Assembly: GCA_036785705.1 (NCBI GenBank)
Contig: JAWUZG010000018.1
Span: 5,119,501-5,183,500 of the forward strand
From: Acanthornis magna
Lineage: Eukaryota > Chordata > Aves > Passeriformes > Acanthizidae
Direction: 5' to 3'
DNA length: 64,000 nt
Position 1 is the stretch's first letter, and each line of letters begins with the position of its first letter. The notes under the pieces are model-generated. The model ran no database searches and was not told the origin of the DNA. It saw nothing but the letters and a program-made list of their open reading frames with translations. The translations under genes and the position numbers were made by a program. Shown here in pieces: positions 19,725-32,343 of this stretch.

Positions 19725-22700
19725 TGCAAAATCTCCTTCAGGATGTAGAAAATGAAAACCATTAGACTGGCTTGAGTATTGGTTTGATCCAACATGTTAA
19801 TATTTATTCATCATAACAAGTAAGTTTTACTTCTTTAAATTATGCCCAATTTTTCTCTGTTGCCTTCCTATAGACTTTAATCCATAACAACGAATTTGAA
19901 TTGGAGAAGACAGCAGTCTGTTGAGTTATACTGAGGGATACATTTGTGAAATCCATAGTTTATCTAGAAGCTGGAGAATATCTTTTAGAAAGAGACAATT
20001 ATTAAGTTAGAGAGAGAGAGAAATCCTGAGGTGAGTTTCTTCTAAGTGTATCTGTTATCCTGATTAAAGACACATGCATTATTTCTTGTCTGAATGTATT
20101 TAACTTCAGCTAGATCTGGCTGTCAGATACAGTTATAACTTTTCTTCTAAAATAGAAAGCCTTATTGTATCAGGAATATTTCTTTCTCTCTGGATAATTC
20201 TAGGCTGTGATCATATTAACCTCCCCTTTGCTAAACTGCTGCCTGAGCTCTTGTAGACTCTCACTGAAGGTAGGTGAGACTAACTACTCAAGCTCTAGTA
20301 CAAAGGTACCCTGGAATATTTGTTTTTACAAATTGAAAAGTATTTATAAAGAGTATTCTGGATTATTTTTTTTCTTCCTTTTAGAGGTTTTCTTTTCTTC
20401 CTCTCTAGCCACATGTCCAATTTCTGTATCTTGGTTTCCCAGGCAACGTCTGCTGGCTGAGCCCCGGGTGCAGGGCTGGATTTTCAGTTCTCCACATTGA
20501 AGGAGGATGGTATGAAAGATGGAGGAACAGGTAATGAGCTCAAGTGGGTTAGGAAAGCCCAACAGATGACTGATGGTTGTAATGGGAATTTTATTTAAAG
20601 GTTAAGAGTGCTAATAAATGGATTTATGCAGATAATTAAAAAAATCCTACGACTTGCAGGAAATAGGAGGGGGAGATTTTACATCAGTGCATTGCTAATA
20701 TCAGAGGCAGTGTAATAGCTAAAAGTAATACAAAGACAGGAGTGACATTTGATAAGCATGTTACTTAAACTGAAACTGATACAGCTCATGCTTTCCTTTG
20801 CATTTGGAAAGCACGAGCAGAAACTACCACCCAGGCAAAATAAGAGCATTTAAAACATTCTGAAAGTTCCCTGAGACTTGACTTTTCAGCGAAAAATCAT
20901 TTACAATATCTACCAAACCATATCAGGTAAATAACAGCAGTTCATTAGCAATACTGAAGTTGTTTTTCATTACTTATCAGCAGACGCTACTTTACTACAA
21001 ACTGACATTTGCTTGCTTTTATAAAGGTAGCTGGTCAGGAGAAGCTATTCACTCCAAAGGAGGGAAAGTTTCAAAAGCACCAAAATGATGTTCTCACACT
21101 AAAGCTTTCTTTTTATGTGGATTTCAGTGTTTCTTAAGCAGGCAGCTTTCCTTTGGTCCAACAGAGTCGAATTTTATGTAAATAACTCACCTCCAAGTAG
21201 TTAGACTTGACTCTGGATCCAAAAGGGGATTAGGTCAGTTTGTACCACTGTGTCACCGACTTGAGAGGCTGGTGGCAATGACTGTGAGCTTCTGGATGTT
21301 CCAGGCTCTTAGTACATAGGTAGAGTGTAGTCTTTGAATTACAAGTTTCAAAAGCTTTTGAAAGCTTTTGACATTTTGCACCTCCCACTGACAGATGTGG
21401 GCATGGTACTTCAAAGATCATTTGTCTCACTGTTTGTTAGCAGAACAGGTGACATATTCTAACATGGAAGGGAAAAAAAACCAGAGTTAAAATAATTTTA
21501 AAATCACTAAAAAATTAAAATAGAAGAGATAATGATCTCATTCCTGAAAGAAAGGCACACTGAAGATCATTTTACAGTGTTTAAAATACTACCAAAGCAG
21601 AGAAAAAGGGAATCTGTACATAAGGCCATGCTACCACTTGAATTAAAATATTCCTCCTACACAATAGTTCATTTTCTCAGTACAAAATAATCAAGGCTAC
21701 TTCCACTTTTCTTGAAGGACCTCACAGACCCAGAAGGTTTTGAGGAAAAAAGCATTAGAAAGATTCAAGCTAATATTCAGGAACACAAGAGTCTTCAGGC
21801 AGCTGGGTTTTTATTGAGAGCTGAATCTCTAAGGTGATTGACCATCAAAAAGATGCTCTGGAAATGTTACTATACTGCTACAGCTACCACTGCCAAATCA
21901 TACATCAAAAAGGATTTATTCTGTGATTTCTGCTATAATGAATGATGCAGACTATACCTGCAGCTGTAAGAAGGAATTATCAGAGGAAATGTTCAAGAGG
22001 AAAGGAAGGAGATGCAGAATGTCACTGAGCAAGTGAAAAATGCAGATGTTTTTAAAACAAAACCATGGAGGACAGTTACAGATATTATTGCAGCATTGTC
22101 AGCCTTAGGGGTATGTGCACTGGGAGAGATTGAGATCAAAAATAGTCTCTCTTCTCTCCCAAACAACAAGTAGGTGCTAGATGGGCAACAAAGACAAAGC
22201 AGCTTTGGCAAAAAAAGGCAGCAGAAGAGAGTTTTTAATGAATAATTGTGTTTCAGCCATCCCAGGCTTAAAGAACAGATAGCTTCAGCCTTTCTTCAAA
22301 GAGAGAAAGGGGAAGATGCTGTCGTGACCAAGGCTGGTTTAGGGATCCCCCCTGGGAGACCCCACCCCATTTCCACCTCCCCCAGGTTCTCCCCAAGAAG
22401 TCCTTCCCCAGCCTCAGTGTTCAGAGTGAGATTTGGTTAAAATTTCATAGTGATAAAAATGATTTTACTGGAGCTCCCAGAAGACAGAACAATTTCATAG
22501 TGCTGGTTTTTATGAGGAAATGAAAGACTGAGCTTCTGGACGTTTCAATGAAAACTAATTAAAAAAAAAAAATAAAATTAAATTAGAAATAGTCATTAAT
22601 GTGTGACTTGTGAAGTTGACCTATTATATGCATTACTTTTTTGCTCAAATATCCTGAAAAATACCCCAAGCTTGAGTTTATTCCTTCTTACTACAAATGC

Positions 22701-25700
22701 TTAGAATAATAACTTGTAGATAATTCACAAGTTTAAATGAAGTTAATGAATTAATATAATACCCTCAGACTTTTCATAGTTTCAGATCAATAACCTTTCA
22801 GTCCTAAATTTGGGGGTTGCAGGGATGAAAAGGTTTTACTTATAGTCTTCTGTTTCTCTTTTAACTATCTTCACTGTAATTGGAAATTAAAAAGGTTACT
22901 TAGAGAATGGACAGCGAAAAACAAAATCCAAAATGAAACCTGAAAACTTAATTCTTTTGTAGCTTTTAATTTTTAATGAAAATTCACTTTAAGTGAAAAG
23001 AGTTGCATCATTTCTAAAGCATTTTAAAAGTTTTGAATAAAATTTTATCCCATTCTCCTCTGATTAACAGTGTGGTTTGGACATAATATTTCCTTAATCT
23101 TTAGCTGCTAGTTGTCTCTTGCTAAATTTTCAGCACTTATTTGATGAGAACAGTTTCTTAAGACTTCAGAATGTTGATTACTTTTTTGATTGATTGGTTG
23201 ATTAAAAGTGAATTCTACAATATTTCCTTTAAAAAATCTTTAACTAGACTGTAAAATTGCTCAGACCATAATCAAGGCATGCATTTTCCAAAACTAGTGT
23301 TTATTAGCAAGGTTTTCAAACCTTCTGATCTGCTGTTCCTCTATAATTTCCAGTATAAATTAAAGGAGGTCCCTCTGTGTTTGAGTTCTTTGGTAGTTAA
23401 GCATTTTTCAGCTACTTTTTCTTCTTACTTTTTAGATCAGAATTTAAGGAGTTGAATGTTCAAGACTGCCATTCAACACGATATTTACAAGTGTGACTTG
23501 TTTCTCTGTTAATCTGGACTAGTGTGAAAACAGGCTACTAAAAATCTCAGGAATAAAGAGACTCATAAAGGAGACCACAGGGATGTGTTTGTTCACTCTC
23601 AAAACATAAAAGGTGAAAAGTGGAAGTGATCATCCTCTAAAAATAGAGGAGAACTGTTTCTATTGAAGGCTAATACTGACAGAAGAATAAACAGATATAG
23701 ATACCATAAATAAATTGTGAATACATTTATGCTGGAAACAAAATGAAATTTCCCAAGTGCTAGAGCGTGTAGAGTCTGGTCTGATTGGTGCAAAAGGAAA
23801 AAGATCCAGATTAATCTGAGGATAGAATAGGTGCACAATATCTCTGATATGTCAGAAATATATAATTGTAGCACAATGAACACACCAATGCCTAAGAGTA
23901 ATCATATGGTATGAGTAGGGGAATGGAGTTGGTGACGTGATTTCCTTTTCCTGATTCTGTTGCAATTTCAGTCCCAAAAAAGGGCAATTTTAGAAACATC
24001 TTAAACCATATATCTCACTTAGGGTCTGCTTAAAAGTATTGCCCAAGCCCAGAAGTAACGTTTTCCTCTTAAAAATGGTGGTACTCTGTGATGTCTCCCA
24101 CATCATAAACAAGTATTTCTCCTGTGACTCCCCTAGCTGCTGAACTTTACTTTCAAGGGTTACAGAAGTGCTCTCTACAAACCAATCCATTGGTTTCCCA
24201 TGTAGGTTCTCCTCTCTGCTCCCAAGCTTTGTCTAGTAAGAAAAGGAAAATCTCCCCTGGCCTCTCTGGCGTCTGGAGGTGCAGGGAGAGAAATCCCTCT
24301 GCTGCTGCAGGATATTTCGTGTCTGGAGATCCTCAAGGAATGGTCTAGGTCATGGGATTCATGTGTTCACTGCATTTTGCATGCCCAGAAGGAAATGCTT
24401 GTACAAAGCCAGTCAGAAATGTGAGCCTGAACCTGCTGAGATTGCCCAGGTTGGAGGAGAGGGAACAAGCAGACTGGGGAAGGGAAAGGGAAAAAACAGA
24501 ACACAAAGACAGCTTCTATTTATGTTTCTGTTTTGGGGCTGCTGGGAAGTTTTTGAAGCATTTTAAAATCCTTGAAGCAGCTGTAGTTTGTGTGCAGAGT
24601 GTGGGTAATGGAGTCAGGCTTCAAGACAGAGCTATTGTTCAGCTGCCTGGAGCTCATGGTAAATATTTATGGATGTGCCAGTCTAGAAGCAGTGGCATTT
24701 CCAGGTAAAAAAATGCAATGAGCATATCCTTATCAAACAGCTCCAGTAATAACCTTTTCCTAGCCACCATTGTGCTCATGAGTTTTGTTTTCTCTTTTCT
24801 TTCATGAATTTTTATATGACTTTCAATGTTTTGTCCTCCGGTTTGTAAAAGAAAATTGACAGCTATACAATTATAAACTGAGGAAAGCGGCTCTAAATTT
24901 CCATCTTGAAAGAGGTAAAGGATATCTAGAAACACCTCAAGGCATGTTCCTGTGGGGATGTTATTTAAAGACCCCATCTCTTTTATCCTCTTTTCTCAAG
25001 ATAGAACATCTATACAGAGTTACAACATAGCAGATCCTTCTGTGATAAGTCTTGATCAGGATTAATGAAAACAGTGAAACACTGTGCTAATCTAGATTTT
25101 TCCCCATCCCCTTTATAATAGTATATTTTGTCTTCTATTTTCATTAAATATTCTTTTTTTTCCTTCCGGCAGACAACACAGTAGCACATTCCACAGACAA
25201 AGTGTGTAGGTGTGTTTCCAAGGCCAACCATTTCAGACATAAATGCTTTTGAACCACAAACCCTTTTGTTGCTCTCTATTGAAGGCCATCTGTATATTGT
25301 GATGTTAATTGAAAGTTTTCAACTAACCCTCCTGAAAACAGCAATTTGGTGTGGTAGCAAACACCCAGGTTACAGCCTTTTTCATGGGGTGGTGGATTAA
25401 GTTTCACTGCAAACACGTATGTCCCAACACAAGTTAAAATTTAAAATAAATTTTATAAAGTAGGAGGAAAACCATTCTTGAAAGAGTAGTTCCTTAAATG
25501 TTACTAAAGGGGAATTAAAGGAAGGTGGCAAAAAATACACAACTAATGATTTCACCTTATTGATTAAATGTATACAAGAGAAATAAAGCACAATGCACTG
25601 CCCAAGATTGCTCACTTTCCAAATTGCAATTTCATAGTAACTGCCTAGACTCAATCCTTCACCACTATCAATCTGATCTTTGTTTTTCTCTAACAAAGGT

Positions 25701-28700
25701 GGCGGACCTTGAATGAGTCTCACATTTGCTGAAATTTGGACTTTTTCACCAAAAAAAAATTGCCTGACAATATGAAAACGTCAGTCAACTGGAAAGGGAA
25801 GTTCTCAAGGCAGAAATTTCCTTTTGCTTTGCTATCAGCCTTGTCCCTTGACATTGACTGAAGGTAAAAATGAGTCAGGTTCTCAGGAAAAGAGTGTAAT
25901 TGATGGTTTTATGAAATGGCACTGACTTATGCCATCCAAAGACCTGGCTGTTGCTCTTTATTTTGTTTTTTTAGTAGTCACAGGTGTGACTGGATCCAAT
26001 TACAAACTTTCAGTTACATAAACCACATGGCTTTTTGCTCCTTTTATGTTACCAAAGACACTTTTGATGCTCAATCAATTACAAACATTATAACATTAGC
26101 GGTTTCGTTGCCGAATGCTGCAGAGTTTCAAACACCAACTTCTGAAAGGTTTAATTAAATTGTTTAAGTCCGTCCACCCATTCAGCCCTCAGACCTGAGA
26201 TGGTATTTTATGGGAAAAAACAAAAAAAGACTGAATGGCTGATAGCAACACTATACATAGAAATATTCAATATCCATAAAAGAATAGCCCTCCAAAAGAA
26301 ATCCTTAAATTATGGCAGCAGAGGAGGAGGGATGACAAAATGCACAACTTTCGCATCTGACAGTTTTATGTTTTATGAGAACTTCATGTCAATTTTGAGC
26401 ATTCATGTCCCTGTTCTCTTAAGCACCTGTGGAAAATGGGAGCAGAGATCCAGGTTGGTCTCTCACCAGCTGATAACCACAACGAAGAGCTGGGGCAGTT
26501 CTCACTGCCTGTGGCGATCAGAGCACCAGCCTCAACATATCTACACCATCTATTGCTGAGGGCAGCCCATTTCATAAAGAACACAATTCCCTGGAAGTGA
26601 GAAATGTGACGAAAAATAGCCCAGAGAAGGAGATCCTCTCTGAAGATGACCCCAGCTGTTTTTAACTTTTATTTTCCGTGATCTTGAGAAAGCTGCAAGG
26701 TTGGCCTTCAAGTCTCTCTTTGAGGTGAGATTGTAGTACAAGCTCAGCTAAAGGACATGGCTGCTGTGACACTGACAGCTTGTTCTCAGGAAATATTTCA
26801 CAATTTCCTTTTTTTTATTTGTCAAAACTGACCAATGGAACCAGGCAAATTATGTCCTAAAGATATTTAAAATACTTTAGAAGAATCATTGCATCTTTGT
26901 GAGCAATAAATAACAGGACACAGCCTCCATGCTTACCTTCCTTGCAGGACTTGTCCAGAGCAGAGACTGAAGGGAGAATCAGCTCTGCTGATCTCTCTCC
27001 TGCCTGCAGCACCTTGACCTTGAGCCCCAGAGCTCACACAGCCCAAAAGTGCAGTGGGAAGTGTTCTGAGAGCCCCAGGCTTTCCATCACCCATCACAAA
27101 GTTACCTTTTCCTGCAGGGCCGAGGGCTCTGCCATGTGAGGCACAGATTCCCAAAACCTTCATTTTTCAGCCTGAGTGCTAACTGAGTCCCTGGTGGGTC
27201 AAGTTCCCGGCCAGATATTCTTTAACAAGGATTTGATCCATCTGTCTAAAGAGGTCATTTAAGGCTCTAGATACTGGGTTCTGTATTGGTGTCTCTGTTT
27301 CTCTTCTCTTAGAGCAACAGTCGGGAAATCTCAGTGATCAAATATCCAATCCCTGCCCTCCCACCAGGATGCAGAGCACAGCAGGTAATTCAAGTTAATA
27401 AAAGATAAGCCAAATAGAAATATCTCATACTTAGTAGATAAGGGAAAGTGACTGCAACAGATAGGATAGAAAATAAGGAATGGAGAATATCACAACATAA
27501 CAATAAGATTTCTAGTATCAGAATAAGAAAAGATGTTGGGCTGGTAGATTGTCAGCATTGTATGTGGATCCAAATGTCTGTGGAAGTCAGTTTATATATC
27601 AAAAGGTGAATGAGAAAAGAGGGGAGAGAAAATACAGTGTTTGAAAGGGTTAGAAAAAATAAAAATATATGTATTGATGTACATGATTATTGGGGAAAGA
27701 CTTGCAGAAGTGTCATTTGGAAAGTGCTTATAAAGAATAAAAAAAAACAACAAAAGGTATACAAAGTTACTTTGTGTTTCTGGAGTATCTTGGATAAACT
27801 CTTACAAAAAATACAATTACAGGAACTTGTATAACCTTGTGTAATTTTTATGTGGGTATTGTTTGGACAGATTACACCTTTCATGTGCACATAGAGAAAT
27901 CCCACATTTCAAATTATTTTTCAAGTGAGCTCTTTGAAAAGGAATTTTGAAATACTAAAAAAGAAAAATGGTAGCATTTAATTTGGCAGAGATGAAATCT
28001 GAGGGGTTTGAAGGATTTCCCTAATTCACACCAGTGAAAAGGATCACCTGCAGACCCATGCTTAAGTCATTTGATAAAGCAGAACTCCCTAAATAAATGG
28101 CTCTGCAAAGCTGGGTTGACTTAAACTGTTCAAACAAAGGAGATGAATCATTGATGATACAACCGTAAGTAACAGAAGAAAAGAAACACAGAGATTACTT
28201 TTCAGAACAAAGTCATGGCGACATGGGCATTAGTCAGTCTGTCAGTCTCCCAAAAGAAGCAAAAGAATATTCAGTAAAAATTAGACCCTAAAATGCAATA
28301 AATGGTCTGAAAGTGAAATACAGCACTTCTGCACTGGCAAGGAGCACAGCAGAGAAGCAATCTCTTTTCCAGCTCTGGTGCTGTCATTCCTATGCTTCAC
28401 TTGGCAGTTTTCTTTAGCAAACTGATCACACTCAGCAGCTAACACACATCTTGCATGTCCTCTTCAGTTGTACTAGAAACATGACAATTTTTATCTGTGA
28501 AAATCCATATTTTCTTTTGTCCTTCCAAGTCCTGGATTTTCATAGTGCTCAGCAGAATAAAATTTAAGCCCTCCTAAAGTGAATTAGATGTGTATCACAT
28601 GAGCTTTTTAATATTTCCAAGTTAAACAAAATAAATTACTGTGATATTTTCATAAATATCTGATTCTCTTTTTCAGCTATCCCCAGCTTTTGAAGAAAAG

Positions 28701-29532
28701 TGAGAAGCTTAGAAATAATTGATTTCTGGGATCATTACATAAATTAAAACAAACAAAACAAAGAATTTAAAATAAGTGGGTTTTTTTTAAAGCAAAACAA
28801 TTAATTGATGAGCAATACTTTGCTCATCAGCTAAGACAGCTAATGGAGACTACACCAAAACATTTCCATCTCATTTACTTGGGGCTTATTCTTATTTTAA
28901 TTTATTTCGGAAAATATAAAAACAAATATCGTGTGGAAATGTAGGGTCTTACTCTAAGTGCTCAATTAAATTTTTTCCTGCTCTTTTCCTCTGCCTAGTC
29001 AAAGCAGTGTGAATGCTAACTAAGCCCATTTTCCTATTTTACAATTCCACTTTTACAACATATTGCAAATAACCGAAATTTTCCTCCAGGAAAGGAAGCA
29101 CAGACTCCCACGTAAGACTTTCCCCAGCTTCTTATCCTGGCCCGAAGTCAGACTTCACCTCATGAGTCAGAAGTTCTTCACACATTGAATTATTTGGCAG
29201 TTGCTTGAAAAGAGACAGCAAAAACCAGTCAGGACTGTAGAAGAAAATCCAATGACAACAGTAGCAAAATTCCTTTCTTGAGCCCTCTGTCAGGAGAGCT
29301 GTGATTGATATTGCCTGGAGATGCTGTGTTGCATTTCGGGAGTTTCTAACTAGTGCTGAACCTAAACTTCTTATTCAACAAAAACTTTGTATAATCTAGA
29401 AGAAAGACTAGCAGCTGGCCCTCATTTTGACCCATTCAGGGACCTGCTTGTCCTCTACCTGTGGGGTACAGACCTGGAGGGAAGCTGGGTCCAAGTGATT
29501 TGGTTTGTGCTGCCAGTCAAAGGGACCTTAAG
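19725..29532. other. long unique AT-rich spacer, no gene seen
   Basis: Nearly 10 kb without a recognised repeat family or gene. Small features: a short GA run near 20010-20021, an AAAGCTTTTG doubling at 21351-21370, a GC-rich pocket at 22320-22440, an A-run near 22560, CpG-keeping sequence at 26095-26190, and a GC-rich pocket at 26940-27150. Open frames are short and lack domains. Confidence 0.5.
21349..21370. repeat. palindrome CAAAAGCTTTTG with a second half-copy
   Basis: A 12-bp perfect palindrome at 21349-21360 is followed directly by AAAGCTTTTG (21361-21370), giving a 10-bp direct repeat. Function unknown. Confidence 0.7.
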
Positions 29533-29735
29533 GGACTGAAGAAATGTGCCAAAAAGATATTTCATGACGTTTAATAAAGAGAAAAAAAACATCCTCTACC
29601 CGGGGAGAAATAACCCCATGCACCAATGTGGGCTGGAGGCCGACCAGCTGGAAAAGCTCTGCAGAAAAGGGTCTGAGTGGGGTGGGCTGGTGGGTACCAC
29701 CCTGACCACGAGCCAGCAGTGCATCCTCACCCTTC
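29533..29735 (+). mobile_element. CR1 LINE, internal reverse-transcriptase fragment
   Basis: A fragment of CR1 ORF2. The plus-strand frame reads GRNNPMHQCGLEADQLE near 29603-29655, matching the CR1 LGRNNPMHQY-LGA-LE block. The sequence near 29695-29725 reads TTLTTSQQCIL, standing for the CR1 NKLTMSQQCAL block. Upstream, GGGACTGAAGAAATG fits the preceding CR1 segment. The frame is interrupted, and both the 5' part and the 3' tail are missing. The open frame of 69 codons here is a remnant, not a gene. Confidence 0.82.
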
Positions 29736-32192
29736 CAGCCTCAGCAATTCTGTAATGGTTTACATAGACATGTTTTCATGTCCTCATGAAACATTTCATG
29801 TCACATTTTCCTCAGACTTAGCAAAAATTTATCAAGTGCCACTCCTGCCAGCTGGCTGAGGCAATAGCCTAAGTACCAAAGGGGACTTTCACCCATCCTC
29901 CTTCACCTGTTTGTAACTTGAAAGTGAATCTGGGATGCTTCCACACTGGTTACTCTGTAATGCAGGTCCTAAGCACCACAAGCATATGAATTAGAACATT
30001 TTTAAGTAAAATAACCTTGGCAGAAAAGTTATAATGATGTGGACTGATCAAAAGATGACTTTTATTGTGCAGCTGAGAACACTGCAATTTGAGAGAAATT
30101 AAAGTCTTCAAAGTTGTGGCTGTGCAGCTTAGCAGATGGGCTTCTTCAAAGATTCATTATTAATCTAACAGCAACTATAAATACCAGAATGTGAATTGAA
30201 CAACCAAACCACACACCTGTCGGTTTAAATCCATCAGGAATATGGTCAGATCTCTGCAGCAAGGGCAATGTGGAAAAAAACAAAACCCAAACTCCCTGTT
30301 GGCTAAAGAAAGCAATATCAAGCACCTTGTCTTGATAGGTGAGACACAATGGTTGTTTTCATCATATAAATTATTAGAGCAAATGCGATGTAATTCAATT
30401 TCATTACATTTTTAGAAAAAGAAAAGCACAAATGAAAACACATTTTTAATACAGAGGTTGTCATTCTGGGGAACAAGGAATCTTTAAAACCTGTGATTAT
30501 CCTACAGGAGAAAAATTTCAAACACTTTTCAGTACTGTTCTTCATCCTCCCTTCCCTGCACAACTGATGTCTCTGCTGCTGGTGCTCAGATTACTTTTAG
30601 AAAGTGGTTGGGTGTTTTAGGTCTGAAAAATGCAAAGCAGCAAAGGGAAACACAAAAAGGCTGTGTAGCAACTTAGCATTTCTAGATATACCAAGGATAA
30701 ATAGATGTCAGTTGAAAGGAAACATGAATATAATAAGCTTCTTCAAAATCACCTCCTGCTTTGGGTTTAGAGAGCCCATCCTGACAGCCATGCTGCTGTG
30801 GTTGCACAGCTGGCAGGAACCACCTAAATCAGCACTAGCTGCTGCCTTTGCACGTGTTGAAATCTCACCATCAGTTGTTGTTAACATCAGAAATAAACCC
30901 CTGTACTCAAGAGGACAAAGAGTAAAAGCAGGGGAACAGCCATGCAGAACGTTTGTATTGGACCTTCCTGTCATGGACATGGAGGTTTCTGACTAAGAAC
31001 AAGCTTGGAGCTGATAGAGGAGACTGCGCCAAAGGCAGGGACAGTGATATTCTCTCTGCTGGGCTCTTTGCCACTTCCCTGGACAACAATGTGAAGGTCT
31101 GTTCTTCATCCTGGAGGAGAATGTCCCTTTGGCAGAGACTGCTGCTGAACAAGAAAGAGTTTTCAGAATTACTCCATGTCTCTTGCACTCTGTATTTACT
31201 TCCACAGAAGATATGGCTTTTGTTGCTTGGTTGCCCACGTGTGGTTAAATGCAGCAATAATCTCCATCATGGGCAGCAAACACAGGGGAAAATCACTTTC
31301 ACTTCTGCTCAACTCTCACCCCACATCTGTTTCTGACTGCTGCACTGTATCATTTCAATTAGTAGAGTTCTGTGCGGTGATCTGCTGCATTTCATCTCTG
31401 GGTAGCATGTTGGAGCTTATACTGAAATATTTAGCTGAGCTCTGGTAGGCTTCACTTTGTTTTCTCCTCACTCCTTTTCATCTGCTGTAGTTTCTCCTTT
31501 CCTTCCTAAGGCCTTGCTATATCACTGAGCATTTCTTCTTTGAAACAAAAGGGGAGTTTCCTTAGAAAATTATGGCTTTCCTTGCTCAGAATGGGTCATC
31601 TCCCACTCCTAAAAAAATAATCTGCAAAATGCAGATTTTCGTCTCCCTCTCTGATCTGTGTGCTGTGCCAAGAGGTGCAGCATCTGTGCCTTGTCTGTAC
31701 AGCACAGCAGCTCTGAGTGTCCCCAGGCAAGGCTGTGTTTCCTTGAGTTCGCAGTGCACAGAACGAGCCTGGTCCAGCTCTGCATTGCCTGCATTTTACA
31801 CCACAGACGACACAGACAGTGGGTTATGGAGATCCAGGCACAGCTTCTCAAGGTGATTAAGGTTAATTCCACAGCTGGGATCTGGAGGAGCCTGGGATTG
31901 TACAGATTTTCAGAGTCTGGGCATGGAAAAGTTTAACTGTGACAGCAGAGGGGTCTTGCACACAAACACAGCTCATGCTCTAACTCAGCTGAAGATACCA
32001 GCCTGGTGCTGTATAATAAAAATAAATTGCCCTCTTCTGTGAGATCTTGTAAGGATTGCCACACTGAAAGTTTTTATATACTTAATTAATATGGAAATAT
32101 AAATATGGCTAATGAAAAAATTGTATTTGTTAGTATTAGTACAATTGCATTTAAATGCTGTCAAGCCTGACTGAAAACTCAGACACTGAAAA
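29736..32192. other. unique spacer, no gene seen
   Basis: Several open frames of 80-130 codons overlap on both strands between 30604 and 31936. None contains a recognisable domain, which is what chance frames look like in mid-GC sequence. No RNA gene recognised. Confidence 0.5.
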
Positions 32193-32277
32193 TTCACAGA
32201 ATTATAGAAAATATTCTGAATTGGGAAGGACCCACGAGGATCATGAAGTCCAACTCTTAAGTAATTGGCCTGTACAG

Positions 32278-32288
32278 GGATCAAACCC
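32278..32288 (-). promoter_or_regulatory. SINE B box (RNA polymerase III)
   Basis: GGTTTGATCCC on the minus strand, one change from the consensus GGTTCGANNCC. The loss of the C of the CG step fits methylation decay. Confidence 0.7.
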
Positions 32289-32320
32289 ATGACCTTGGCA
32301 TCAAGACCTCTATGCTCAAA

Positions 32321-32332
32321 CCAACTGAGCTA
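32321..32332 (-). promoter_or_regulatory. SINE A box (RNA polymerase III)
   Basis: TAGCTCAGTTGG on the minus strand, an intact A box, at the expected distance upstream of the B box. Confidence 0.7.
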
Positions 32333-32343
32333 ATCTCAGGGCC

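Larger units (their letters stand above)
32193..32343 (-). mobile_element. tRNA-Ile-like / CR1-tailed SINE (TguSINE1-type)
   Basis: Read on the minus strand, a tRNA-like head (32343 to 32267) is followed by a CR1-type tail (32266 to 32193). The head begins GGCC, carries an A box TAGCTCAGTTGG and a B box GGTTTGATCCC, and ends in a stem partner of GGCC. The tail contains AAGAGTTGGACTTCATGATCC and GTGGGTCCTTCCCAATTC and closes with ATTCTGTGAA, like the end of CR1. This design is known for the SINE of zebra finch and other songbirds, which is thought to be moved by CR1 enzymes. The head has changes in the anticodon region, so it is not a working tRNA. It is the strongest clue that the host is a passerine. 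Confidence 0.87.

Noticed and set aside
29546..29755. 69-codon plus-strand frame as a gene
   Set aside because: Matches the interior of the CR1 reverse transcriptase; a truncated retroposon remnant.
30604..31936. Cluster of frames up to 130 codons on both strands
   Set aside because: Mutually overlapping, no domain and no consistent splice structure; typical of mid-GC non-coding DNA.
32267..32343. Possible tRNA-Ile gene
   Set aside because: A and B boxes are present, but the anticodon region is altered and the CR1-type tail follows directly; it is the head of a SINE.
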